The notes under the pieces are model-generated. The model did no database searches, had not been told where the DNA came from, and saw only the letters and a list, made by a program, of their open reading frames with translations. Shown piece after piece: positions 43,670 to 52,478 of a stretch of 63,374 nucleotides of DNA. The translations under genes were made by a program, and so were the position numbers. This DNA comes from Lachnospiraceae bacterium (GTDB taxonomy: Bacteria > Bacillota > Clostridia > Lachnospirales > Anaerotignaceae). Location: contig DPJA01000011.1 in NCBI GenBank assembly GCA_003543235.1, forward strand, positions 1-63,374. Direction: 5' to 3'. The first letter of the stretch is position 1. Every line of letters starts with the position of its first letter.

Positions 43670-45100
43670 ATGAAATCTGTAAAGTTCAGCAGAATTAAGA
43701 ATTTTGTAATAGTGGGCTTGGTTTTTGCTGCGATTTATCAAACAGGGATGTTATGGCTTGGTGATTATTCGGGCCATAACTTTTTTTATTCCTTTTTAAA
43801 TATTCAAGATGGGGACAGAAGCGGTAAAAATATATCTGCTGAGGTTATAGATGCACAAAAAATAGTGGTTGGCTATGGTAACAAATCCTTTAACGTAATA
43901 TACCCAGGAGTTATGGACGGGGACAATATTCTGGCTAAAACCAATGCCTTTATATCAGGGGTATTGTCAAACGGTCAGTATGTAAAAACGGAGGACACGG
44001 CTCTAGACGATTACATAAGCCAAAAATGCGTGATATATGACTTTGCTTTCAATGTATCTGCAACCCAGTATTTTATTGGAATAGGTGCACACGCAGGTGA
44101 AGACCTTGACAAAATAACTGAAATAAATCAAATTATTGCAGTACCCTCTGCAAGTAAAAATGGCACAAGCTATTTGTATATTGTAGATGCAGAAACGGGA
44201 AAAACAAATATATATGAAGCCGACACATTTGATGAGGCAGAGCAACTGTACACGGAAATAAAAGACTTTGAAGAATTAAACATTGACAAGATAAAGTATA
44301 TTTCTACACAGCAAAGCGGTTTTAATATATTTGGGCAAAACACCTTTGTGCCACAGTGGACCAAAAGCAAATACGAATATGAGAATATAAATAAGGTTAG
44401 CCCTTTCAAAGACGCTGGAGAAGACGCTGAAACGGCAATTGAAAGTGGAACATCGGCATTTTTTGAAAACTATTCAGCCAAAAACTTAACAAAAGATACT
44501 AACGGTGTGTATATGATTAGTGATAACAGCACAGTAGTTAAATACTATCCGCAAGGCATAATAGAGTATTACAATTACGATGATGGCATGGATGGAAAAA
44601 CTAATCAGACTCTCTCCACAGCATATTATGCGTGTAAACAGTTTTTAAAAAGGGATGAGCTGCTTAATACACGGTTGTTTTTGTCAGATGTTCAAATTAA
44701 AAGCGATGGCCTTGTATTTTGTTTTGATTACTGCGTAAACGATATACCAGTTTTTTTATCTGAAAGTGTTAAGGAAAGTTTGTCAATAGAACATTCTGCA
44801 GAAGTGGTTGTGGAAAATAATACAGTAAAAAAATATAAGCGTTATGCTTATGATTTTGTACTTTCTAACGAAAAGGACAAAGAAGTAAATGTAGACTTTT
44901 TGGGTGCAATGAACAAGGCAATTGCAAGCACAGGACATGAAGACACAGTTAATGAAATTAAAGATATTGTGTTGGGATATTATGTGGATGAAAATGAACA
45001 AGGATACCTAAAATGGTTTACCTATGTGGATGGCGGAATATATACTATTGATACAGTGGATAATACACCAAACCAAGATGCGGCAGAGGATGAAAAATAA
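43670..45100 (+). CDS. walH: YycH-like regulator of WalK
   Basis: A 476-residue protein with one N-terminal membrane helix (FVIVGLVFAAIYQTGMLWL) and a large extracytoplasmic part with repeated mixed alpha/beta segments. Overall sequence identity to YycH is not obvious by eye. The position directly before a YycI-like gene, the topology and the size match YycH/WalH, which binds WalK in the membrane. The stop and the next start are adjacent (45100/45101). Confidence 0.75.
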   Translation: MKSVKFSRIKNFVIVGLVFAAIYQTGMLWLGDYSGHNFFYSFLNIQDGDRSGKNISAEVIDAQKIVVGYGNKSFNVIYPGVMDGDNILAKTNAFISGVLSNGQYVKTEDTALDDYISQKCVIYDFAFNVSATQYFIGIGAHAGEDLDKITEINQIIAVPSASKNGTSYLYIVDAETGKTNIYEADTFDEAEQLYTEIKDFEELNIDKIKYISTQQSGFNIFGQNTFVPQWTKSKYEYENINKVSPFKDAGEDAETAIESGTSAFFENYSAKNLTKDTNGVYMISDNSTVVKYYPQGIIEYYNYDDGMDGKTNQTLSTAYYACKQFLKRDELLNTRLFLSDVQIKSDGLVFCFDYCVNDIPVFLSESVKESLSIEHSAEVVVENNTVKKYKRYAYDFVLSNEKDKEVNVDFLGAMNKAIASTGHEDTVNEIKDIVLGYYVDENEQGYLKWFTYVDGGIYTIDTVDNTPNQDAAEDEK

Positions 45101-45961
45101 ATGGATTGGGAAAAGGTGAAAAGGATATTTATATGGTTGCTTATAGTCCTTAACATAGGGCTTTTTAGTGAGAACTATATTACAAACCGACAGTACGTAA
45201 TGACAAGTGCACAGGAGAAAGCCATTTATGAGGTTTTGGGCAGTAATGGCATTGGTATGTATACAGAGCTTATTAAAAAGACTACGCCAATGCGTCAGCT
45301 TAGTGTATTTATGGTGCCAATAGAAACGGAAAGCTTTAAAAGTATGTTTTTTGGCGAAGATGAGGACGTGAAAATAACTCTTCAGTTTGATAAAACCATA
45401 TTTGCCAGTGACACCAAAAGCCTTATCATACAGGATAATAGCATTGTATTTCTTAACCATGGTGGAAGTGGTGAGTTGGAAACATTTACAAAGAAAACGG
45501 CACTAAAGGCAGCTGACGATTTTATTAAGAGGGTTGGCATGGCTTCAAGTGAAAATATAAAGCTTGAAAGTGTGGATTATAACGATGGTAAGTATATTTT
45601 TGAGTATAATGAAAGGTACAAAGATTATAAGCTTTTTAGCAATATAAAAAGGATTACAGTGTCCCAAAAAGGGGTAATTATGGCAAGTGCAGCATATTAC
45701 AAGGTGGAAAATTTTGTTGGTGAGAGCCGAAAAATTTGCACTTGCGATGAGGTGCTTCTTACGTTTTTAGGTGAGGTTAAAAAAGAGGGGAAAACAGAGG
45801 GTGTGTATATAGAGAAAATTGAGTTGGGATATGATTTTCAAGATTCTGGTGATGTTGCAGATGGAAGTAACCTTAGATTAGTACCGTGCTATAGAATTTT
45901 TGTATCTGGTTCGTCTAGGGAGTACCTTATAAACGCATATACCAATCAAATTATGGAGTAA
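45101..45961 (+). CDS. walI: YycI-like regulator of WalK
   Basis: A 286-residue bitopic protein that begins MDWEKVKRIFIWLLIVLNIGL, a hallmark of YycI/WalI. The extracytoplasmic part ends in two YycI/YycH-like repeats (VPCYRIFVSGS). It starts directly at the YycH stop. With WalH it would adjust WalK activity. Confidence 0.85.
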   Translation: MDWEKVKRIFIWLLIVLNIGLFSENYITNRQYVMTSAQEKAIYEVLGSNGIGMYTELIKKTTPMRQLSVFMVPIETESFKSMFFGEDEDVKITLQFDKTIFASDTKSLIIQDNSIVFLNHGGSGELETFTKKTALKAADDFIKRVGMASSENIKLESVDYNDGKYIFEYNERYKDYKLFSNIKRITVSQKGVIMASAAYYKVENFVGESRKICTCDEVLLTFLGEVKKEGKTEGVYIEKIELGYDFQDSGDVADGSNLRLVPCYRIFVSGSSREYLINAYTNQIME

Positions 45962-46070
45962 ACAAGCAGGGGCTAAGCTCAAAATAATATGAAAATTTGC
46001 TAATGCCTCTTTTCCCTTGTGTTTTAATTTTTAGAGATGTATAATGTAAGAAAAACCATTGGGGTGAGCC

Positions 46071-47417
46071 ATGAGGAAATACGAAACGGACTTAACAGAG
46101 GGGAATGTAACAAAGCAGCTATTAAGTTTTGCGACGCCCTTTTTTCTTGCCCAAATTTTGCAAGCGTGTTATAGTATGGCAGATATGCTTATAGCCGGTA
46201 GGTTTATGGGGGACTATGGAATATCTGCAATAATTAACAGCTCGGTTTGCATTATGCTTATAACAATGTTAGTAAATGGCTTTGCACTAAGCGGAACAGT
46301 GCTTGTGGCTCAGCATGTAGGGGCAAAACAGCCTGAAAATGCAAAAAAAACTATATCCACATTGTTTACAGTTTTTATTTATTGTGCTGTGGCTATAACA
46401 ATTTTAGGAATTCTGTTTACCAACAAAATTATTGTTATGTTGAATACACCACAGGAGGCTGTGACACAAGCACGAAATTATTTGCGTATATGTTTTGGCG
46501 GCACAATTTTTATTTGTGGCTATAATGCCGTAAGTGCGGTGCTGCGAGGACTGGGAGATTCTAAGAGGCCATTATATTTTGTTGCAGTTGCCACTGGTGT
46601 TAATGTGGTGCTGGATTTGATTTTTGTTGGCGTTCTTGGCTGGGGAGCAGGAGGAGCGGCATTTGCCACTATTTTGGCACAGGCGTTGTCTTTTGGCCTT
46701 GCTGTGCGTACGCTGTATAAAAATAACTTTCTTTTCGATTTTAAGCTGAAAAGCTTTGTTATATACAAGGATAAACTTAAAATGATACTTAAAATAGGGC
46801 TTCCATCGGCGATACAAAGTACGGTTATAAATTTTTCCATGCTTTTTGTACTTACTGCAATAAATGGATATGGTCTTGCGGCATCTACGGCGGCGGGCAT
46901 AGGGGCAAAAATAGACTCCTTTGCAATTTTGCCAACCATTGCCGTAAGTCAGTCAGTAGCCTCCATGTCGGGGCAAAATTTGGGTGCAGGGCGTATAGAC
47001 CGTACAAAAGAAACAGTTTTTGCTGGGGTGAAAATTAGTTTGAGTTTTGGTGTTATTATATATTTGTTTGTTAACCTTTGCGGAATAAAAATAGTCGATA
47101 TTTTTAATTGCTCGCCTCAAACAGTGGAAGTTGCATTAATGTACATAAAATATGTATCGGTTTTTTATATTGCGAACTCGGTTATGTTTGTTATAAACGG
47201 GCTTGCAGCAGGTTCGGGCAATGCAATTTTTGCCTTGGGAAATGCGGTGTTAAGTGTTATTATTGTGCGAATACCCCTTATCTATATTTTTCAAAATTTC
47301 ATGGGGCTTGGGCTTAGGGGTGTATTTATGGCAATGGGGCTGGCACAATATGCAGGGTTGGTTACGGCAGGGCTTTTTTATATAAGCGGAAAATGGAAAA
47401 AATCATTGGTAAAATAA
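46071..47417 (+). CDS. MATE-family efflux transporter
   Basis: A 448-residue membrane protein with about twelve helices. Typical MATE motifs are FATPFFLAQILQACYSMADM in the first half and IGLPSAIQSTVINFSMLFV in the second. It is not a close copy of the MATE gene at 34682. A TATAAT at 46042-46047 may be its promoter. The substrate is unknown. It sits between walI and murA. Confidence 0.92.
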   Translation: MRKYETDLTEGNVTKQLLSFATPFFLAQILQACYSMADMLIAGRFMGDYGISAIINSSVCIMLITMLVNGFALSGTVLVAQHVGAKQPENAKKTISTLFTVFIYCAVAITILGILFTNKIIVMLNTPQEAVTQARNYLRICFGGTIFICGYNAVSAVLRGLGDSKRPLYFVAVATGVNVVLDLIFVGVLGWGAGGAAFATILAQALSFGLAVRTLYKNNFLFDFKLKSFVIYKDKLKMILKIGLPSAIQSTVINFSMLFVLTAINGYGLAASTAAGIGAKIDSFAILPTIAVSQSVASMSGQNLGAGRIDRTKETVFAGVKISLSFGVIIYLFVNLCGIKIVDIFNCSPQTVEVALMYIKYVSVFYIANSVMFVINGLAAGSGNAIFALGNAVLSVIIVRIPLIYIFQNFMGLGLRGVFMAMGLAQYAGLVTAGLFYISGKWKKSLVK

Positions 47418-47422
47418 AACTT

Positions 47423-47450
47423 TTCACATTATATAATTATGTGGTATAAT
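47423..47450 (+). promoter_or_regulatory. Promoter of murA-walJ-rlmH
   Basis: TTCACA at 47423-47428, 16 bases, then TATAAT at 47445-47450 with an upstream TGG extension. It lies 57 bases before murA. Confidence 0.7.
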
Positions 47451-47507
47451 GTTTTATTAAACTAGGTGTATTATGTTGAATTTACATATTTATTTGGAAG
47501 GGTTTGA

Positions 47508-48776
47508 ATGCACAAAATGGACAAACTTGTTATAAATGGCCCAAGTTCACTTATGGGCGAAGTTGTTATAAGTGGAGCAAAAAATGCGGCAGTAGCTATT
47601 ATACCAGCTGCAATTATGGCGGATGATGTATGTATAATAGAAAATTTGCCAAATATTGAGGACGTAAAAAGTCTTTTTACTACTATAAACAAAATTGGTG
47701 CAAAGTGCGATTTTGTTGACAAACATACTTTGAGAATAGACAGCAGCGGAGTTGAAAATATAAGTGCAACCTTTGACGAGGTTAAAAAAATGCGTGCATC
47801 CTACTATCTTTTGGGGGCTCTTTTGGGGCGTTACAAAAAAGCTGAGGTGGCAATGCCCGGCGGATGTGATTTTGGTACACGACCTGTGGATTTACACCTT
47901 AAGGGCTTTAAAGCCATGGGTGCAGAGGTAACAATTGAACGAGATATTATAAGGGTTGAGGCAAAAGAACTTAAAGGTGCGGCAATTTATATGGATACAG
48001 TAAGTGTTGGTGCAACTATAAATATTATGTTGACGGCAACCCTTGCTACAGGTACTACCACCATTGAAAATGCGGCAAAAGAACCACACGTAGTTGATGT
48101 AGCAAACTTCCTTAACATTATGGGTGCAAAAATAAAGGGAGCCGGCACAGATGTTATACGTATTGTTGGTGTTGAAAAACTCCATGGTGCAGAATATACA
48201 ATAATACCAGACCAGATAGAGGCAGGAACTTATATGATAGCGGCGGCTATTTCCGGCGGAGATGTTACAGTTAAAAACCTTATACCAAAGCATATGGATT
48301 CTCTTTCAGCAAAGCTGATGGAAATGGGTGTTGAGATAGAGGAATTTGACGATTACATAAGAGTTAATGCCACAAACAGAAGGCTTAATGCTGTCGATGT
48401 AAAAACAATGGCATATCCAGGGTTTCCTACCGACCTTCAGCCGCAGATGGCAGCACTTTTGGCAGTTGCCGAGGGTACAAGTAAAATAACTGAAAATGTG
48501 TGGGAAAAACGCTATCAGTATGCAGATGAGCTTAAACGCCTTGGTGCACAGGTTAATGTTGAGGGACGTGTAGCAATTATAACTGGTGTCAGTCAGCTTA
48601 AAGGTGCAAAGGTAGATGCAACCGACCTTAGAGCAGGTGCGGCTATGGTTATTGCGGCACTTAATGCCAAGGGCGAAACTACTATAGGTGAGGTTAAATA
48701 CATAGACCGTGGCTATGAGGACTTTGAGGATAAGCTTAATCAAATGGGTGCTGATGTTAAGCGTGTTTCAATGTAA
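47508..48776 (+). CDS. murA: UDP-N-acetylglucosamine 1-carboxyvinyltransferase
   Basis: A 422-residue enzyme that starts peptidoglycan synthesis by moving enolpyruvate from PEP to UDP-GlcNAc. K25 and N26 (SGAKNAA) and active-site C120 (MPGGCDFGTRPVDLHL) are in place. The Cys means the enzyme should be sensitive to fosfomycin. It has a GGAAGGG site. An ATG nine bases later (47517) is an alternative start. walJ follows within 15 bases. Confidence 0.95.
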   Translation: MHKMDKLVINGPSSLMGEVVISGAKNAAVAIIPAAIMADDVCIIENLPNIEDVKSLFTTINKIGAKCDFVDKHTLRIDSSGVENISATFDEVKKMRASYYLLGALLGRYKKAEVAMPGGCDFGTRPVDLHLKGFKAMGAEVTIERDIIRVEAKELKGAAIYMDTVSVGATINIMLTATLATGTTTIENAAKEPHVVDVANFLNIMGAKIKGAGTDVIRIVGVEKLHGAEYTIIPDQIEAGTYMIAAAISGGDVTVKNLIPKHMDSLSAKLMEMGVEIEEFDDYIRVNATNRRLNAVDVKTMAYPGFPTDLQPQMAALLAVAEGTSKITENVWEKRYQYADELKRLGAQVNVEGRVAIITGVSQLKGAKVDATDLRAGAAMVIAALNAKGETTIGEVKYIDRGYEDFEDKLNQMGADVKRVSM

Positions 48777-48790
48777 AGGAGCGTATGCGT

Positions 48791-49582
48791 ATGATACGGT
48801 TTTGTCCTGTTGTAAGCGGAAGCAGCGGAAACAGCGTTTATATAGGCACAGATTATACCCATTTGCTTATTGATGCAGGGGTTAGCGGGAAAATCATACA
48901 AGCTGGGCTTAGTGTGTTAAATGTTGAAGGTGCAATGCTAGATGGTATTTTTGTAACCCATGAGCATAGTGACCATATAAAGGGCGTTGGAGTGCTTTCA
49001 CGCAGGTTTGATTTACCCATTTATGCTACCGAAGGAACGTGGAATGCCATGGAAAATTCTTTGGGTCAGATAGCCAGAAAGAACAAAAAGATTATATATA
49101 GTGGAGAAAAACTTGAGATTAATGACCTTGTTATAAGTCCCTTTGATATACCCCATGATGCCGCAGAGCCTGTTGGCTATAGCGTTATGGCTGGTGATAT
49201 AAAAATGACAGTGGCAACGGATTTAGGGCACATAACCGACTCAGTTAAAAACGGAATTGCTGATAGTGATATACTTTTGCTGGAAGCAAATCATGACATA
49301 AATATGCTTAAAAGTGGAACATATCCATATTCCCTTAAGCAAAGAATATTAGGCGAGTTTGGTCATCTTGCAAATGAAAATGCAGGCAGACTGTTATCCC
49401 AAATGACAACAAAACGCCTTAAACACGTTTTTTTGGGGCATTTAAGTGCAGAAAACAATACACCAAGCCTTGCATATAAGGCAGTAGAGAATATATTAAA
49501 TGAAAACGGCATTAAAGTGGGGCGGGATTTTTCCATGGAGATGGCAAGCCGTCACAGTGTAAGCCGATGTATAGAGCTTTGA
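48791..49582 (+). CDS. walJ: WalJ/YycJ-type metallo-beta-lactamase-fold protein
   Basis: A 263-residue MBL-fold protein. The zinc motif reads THEHSDHIKG, with further ligands at FDIPHDA, ATDLGH and FLGHLS. The N-terminus SGSSGNSVYIGTDYTHLLIDAG is typical of YycJ/WalJ/VicX, a probable exonuclease linked to the Wal locus. AAAGGAG at 48775-48781 supports the ATG at 48791; an ATG at 48785 is too close. The next gene starts 13 bases after its stop. Confidence 0.92.
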   Translation: MIRFCPVVSGSSGNSVYIGTDYTHLLIDAGVSGKIIQAGLSVLNVEGAMLDGIFVTHEHSDHIKGVGVLSRRFDLPIYATEGTWNAMENSLGQIARKNKKIIYSGEKLEINDLVISPFDIPHDAAEPVGYSVMAGDIKMTVATDLGHITDSVKNGIADSDILLLEANHDINMLKSGTYPYSLKQRILGEFGHLANENAGRLLSQMTTKRLKHVFLGHLSAENNTPSLAYKAVENILNENGIKVGRDFSMEMASRHSVSRCIEL

Positions 49583-49595
49583 GGGATATAAACTT

Positions 49596-50075
49596 ATGAA
49601 GATTTCTATTGTTTGCGTAGGCAGACTTAAAGAAAAATATTGGACAGATGCAGTGGCAGAATATTCCAAGCGTCTTGGCAAGTATGTTAAACTGGAAATA
49701 ACGGAACTTCCCGATGAAAAAGCACCTGAAAGCATGAGTGTCGCACAGGAGGAGCAGGTTAAAACAAAAGAGGGACAGAGGATACTTAAAGCTATTAAGG
49801 AGGATGCCTTTGTAGTTACTCTTGAGGTGCAGGGCAAACAGCTTTCTTCAGAGGAACTGGCACAGCTGATAGAGGCAAAAGGCATAGGCGGCGTAAGCCA
49901 CATTGCTTTTGTTATAGGCGGTTCGCTGGGGCTTTCTGACGAGGTAATAAGCCGTGCAGGGTATCACCTCAGCTTTTCCAAAATGACTTTTCCACACCAA
50001 ATGATGAGGGTAGTGCTTTTGGAGCAGATTTACAGGGCGATAAAAATTAATAAGAATGAACCGTATCATAAATAA
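49596..50075 (+). CDS. rlmH: 23S rRNA pseudouridine-1915 N3-methyltransferase
   Basis: A 159-residue SPOUT methyltransferase that modifies position 1915 in helix 69 of 23S rRNA. The SAM-binding knot is visible as FVIGGSLGLSDEV, and the family C-terminus (MTFPHQMMRVVLLEQIYRA) is intact. Length is exactly the family norm. Placement after walJ is conserved in Firmicutes. Confidence 0.96.
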   Translation: MKISIVCVGRLKEKYWTDAVAEYSKRLGKYVKLEITELPDEKAPESMSVAQEEQVKTKEGQRILKAIKEDAFVVTLEVQGKQLSSEELAQLIEAKGIGGVSHIAFVIGGSLGLSDEVISRAGYHLSFSKMTFPHQMMRVVLLEQIYRAIKINKNEPYHK

Positions 50076-50131
50076 CAAGAAAATATTTAATTTGTCTTTT
50101 AGAAAAATTAACTTATAAGGAGGAATTTAAA

Positions 50132-50488
50132 ATGATTAGAAGAGCAGACGAAAGAAAAAAATTGGAATTGAAGAATGCACAGGGTGGTCTGGAAACAATT
50201 TTTCCTAATGTTATTCTTGAGGGTGATGAATTTACAGACGCAGGTAGACTTTTCAACATTGTTACTTTTCCACCTAAAAGTTCAATTGGCTATCATGTGC
50301 ACAATGGTGAATCAGAAACTTATGTTGTGCTTTCTGGTGAAGGAAAATACAGTGATAATGGAACAGAAGTTATGATTGGCGTAGGCGATGTTACATTTTG
50401 TCCATCTGGAGAAGGTCATGGCCTTGAAAATATTGGCGATGAGGACTTAGTTGTTATTGCGTTAATCCTTTTCGATAAAACTAAATAA
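50132..50488 (+). CDS. Small cupin-domain protein
   Basis: A 118-residue single-cupin protein. Motif 1 (YHVHNGESETYVVLSGEG) contains the His, Glu and Tyr expected for a metal site, and motif 2 is GEGHGLENIG. It has a strong AAGGAGGA site, no signal peptide and no fused domain. The substrate is unknown. A terminator follows. Confidence 0.88.
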   Translation: MIRRADERKKLELKNAQGGLETIFPNVILEGDEFTDAGRLFNIVTFPPKSSIGYHVHNGESETYVVLSGEGKYSDNGTEVMIGVGDVTFCPSGEGHGLENIGDEDLVVIALILFDKTK

Positions 50489-50503
50489 AGTTAAATAGCA
50501 GTA

Positions 50504-50537
50504 AAAACCTCGGGGAATAAATATCCTCGAGGTTTTT
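50504..50537 (+). terminator. Terminator after the cupin gene
   Basis: AAACCTCG-GGGA pairs with TCCT-CGAGGTTT around TAAATA-like bases, followed by a T-run. It lies 15 bases past the stop. Confidence 0.85.
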
Positions 50538-50661
50538 TATTAGTAGAAATTGTAATGGGAACAAACACTAATTTTTGTTTGCATAAAATTTATGTCAAAA
50601 TTTGTTGAAATGTGAATTCTGTTATAAAAATTGTGAACAACTATGTGGACAGTGTGGATAA

Positions 50662-52041
50662 CTACTCACCAATAAGGCTTTCCCCTACAGAATATACATC
50701 TCCTGCACCCATAGTTATCAACATATCACCAGGCTGTGCTGTGGATTTAATGAAGTCAACTATGTCATTAAAACTGCCAATGTATCTTGCACTTTTCCCG
50801 TTGCTCTTAATTTTATCCGCAATATCTCGTGCGTGGACAAGACCTGTGTCTTTTTCCCTTGCTGCATATATGTCTGTAACAATAATTTCGTCTGCATCTG
50901 TAAATGCGTTTCCAAAATCTTCAAATAAGGCCTTGGCACGGCTGTAGGTATGAGGTTGGAATACACACCAAAGTTTTTTGTGCTCCACCTTTTGTGCCGC
51001 CGCAAGGGTTGCACGTATCTCCGTTGGATGGTGTGCATAGTCATCTATAATGCTAATGCCATTGTAGGTTCCTTTATACTGAAAACGGCGGTTAACGCCT
51101 GAGTAGTTATCAAGACCTGTTATTATGCTTTCCATAGGTATGGTAATTGCATAAGCGGCTGCACAGGCGGCAAGGGCATTAAGTATATTATGCTCGCCCG
51201 GAATACGCAAAGCAATACGTCCCATTACCTTGCCGTTAAATACTGCATCAAAGCTATTACGTCCATTTGGTTCGTGTATAATATTATGGGCATACCAGTT
51301 TGCGGTGCTATCAAGACCGTAGGTAATAACTTTTGCTTTAAGACCGTCAGTGATGTAATCCTTGCCAACGGTGGCGTTATTTATAATGACAAACCCAGTG
51401 CTAGGTGCATTTGATGCAAAGCCTTTAAAAGATGTTTGAATTTGGTGCAAATCTTTGAAATAATCTAAATGCTCGGCCTCTACGTTAAGTATAATGGCTA
51501 CAAATGGGTTAAATTTAAGAAAACTGTCGTGATATTCGCAAGCTTCCGCAAGGAAAAACTCAGAATTACCTATTTTTGTATTCCCACCAATGGTAGAAAG
51601 CATTCCGCCTACAGAAATGGTAGGGTCGGCATTATCCGCAAGTAACACCTCGCTTAACATAGAGGTGGTTGTGGTCTTGCCATGTGTTCCAGCAACAGCT
51701 ATGCTTTGGCTGTAGCAAGACATAATGCTGCCCAAAAGGTCACTTCTTTCTATAACCCAAATACCTTTTGCCTTTGCAGCAACTATTTCTGGGTTATCCT
51801 GCTTAACCGCCGCAGTAAATATAACCAAATCTATATCATCCGTTATATTTTCAGCTTTATGACCAAAATTAACCTTAATGCCAATACTTTCAAGGTGGCT
51901 AGTAACGTCAGATGCTTTAACATCTGAGCCGCTTACGTGTATACCTTTAAAGTTCAGTATCTCTGCAAGACCACTCATACTTATGCCGCCAATGCCTATA
52001 AAATATATATTTTTGTATGTGTTTTCAAAATCCAATTTCAT
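50662..52041 (-). CDS. murC: UDP-N-acetylmuramate--L-alanine ligase
   Basis: A 459-residue Mur ligase that adds L-Ala to UDP-MurNAc. The N-terminal GIGGISMSGLAEIL loop, the ATP loop AGTHGKTTTTSML and the NRRFQ and DDYAHHPTEIRATL motifs are all intact. It is alone on the minus strand, while glgC runs the other way across a 437-base gap. Confidence 0.96.
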   Translation of the reverse strand: MKLDFENTYKNIYFIGIGGISMSGLAEILNFKGIHVSGSDVKASDVTSHLESIGIKVNFGHKAENITDDIDLVIFTAAVKQDNPEIVAAKAKGIWVIERSDLLGSIMSCYSQSIAVAGTHGKTTTTSMLSEVLLADNADPTISVGGMLSTIGGNTKIGNSEFFLAEACEYHDSFLKFNPFVAIILNVEAEHLDYFKDLHQIQTSFKGFASNAPSTGFVIINNATVGKDYITDGLKAKVITYGLDSTANWYAHNIIHEPNGRNSFDAVFNGKVMGRIALRIPGEHNILNALAACAAAYAITIPMESIITGLDNYSGVNRRFQYKGTYNGISIIDDYAHHPTEIRATLAAAQKVEHKKLWCVFQPHTYSRAKALFEDFGNAFTDADEIIVTDIYAAREKDTGLVHARDIADKIKSNGKSARYIGSFNDIVDFIKSTAQPGDMLITMGAGDVYSVGESLIGE

Positions 52042-52081
52042 TGTTATTTACGCCTCAATTCATATTAAAATAATTCCAATA

Positions 52082-52110
52082 AGTATACTACAGTGTGTAC
52101 ATAAAGTCTA
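52082..52110 (-). promoter_or_regulatory. Probable murC promoter
   Basis: On the minus strand TAGACT, 17 bases, then TATACT, about 40 bases before the murC start. Confidence 0.55.
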
Positions 52111-52394
52111 GTTTTACAAGGACTTTTGCATTTTTTTTGCTTTGCAGTTAAGCAGGAATAGCATAAACAAAAAAACAATATGCAGAAAATTTTAACAAAA
52201 ATGAATTTATTTTATGCGGAGTGATGGTAAAAGTATTACGTCAACCAATGCGAAAATGTGCAACTAGTATGCAGTTTTTGTTGAAAATTGCAAAAGCATA
52301 TATATAAATGCCAAAAAAATATTGAAAATGTAGCTTTGGTTGGATAGATTGTTACATAAAAATGGAAATAAGTATTTATAAAGGTGTTAAAATA

Positions 52395-52403
52395 TGATAA
52401 AAT
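52395..52403 (+). promoter_or_regulatory. Probable glgC promoter (-10 region)
   Basis: TGATAAAAT is an extended -10 candidate 75 bases before glgC. A weak TTTATA lies 17 bases upstream. The rest of the 52111-52394 gap is AT-rich with no gene that I can see. Confidence 0.45.
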
Positions 52404-52445
52404 GATATTACATAAAGCAGTGTATGCTTTTTTGGTAAAACTTAT

Positions 52446-52460
52446 CCATATTCAATATGG
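52446..52460 (+). promoter_or_regulatory. Perfect palindrome in glgC 5' UTR, possible operator
   Basis: CCATATT-C-AATATGG is a 7-bp perfect inverted repeat around one base, just before the ribosome site AGGAGATGA of glgC. Confidence 0.4.
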
Positions 52461-52478
52461 GCATTAGGAGATGATGAC

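Noticed and set aside
45962..46040. Possible terminator after walI (CAGGGGC and GCCTC with a T-rich end)
   Set aside because: The stem is short and interrupted, with a loop of more than 20 bases, so it is not convincing.
34682..47417. The two MATE genes as a recent duplication
   Set aside because: They differ throughout, including the conserved N-terminal region, and lie far apart on opposite strands.
50653..50661. TGTGGATAA, a perfect DnaA-box 9-mer on the minus strand next to the murC stop
   Set aside because: It is a single box with no cluster, no AT-rich unwinding region and no dnaA/dnaN genes nearby, so an origin is not supported.
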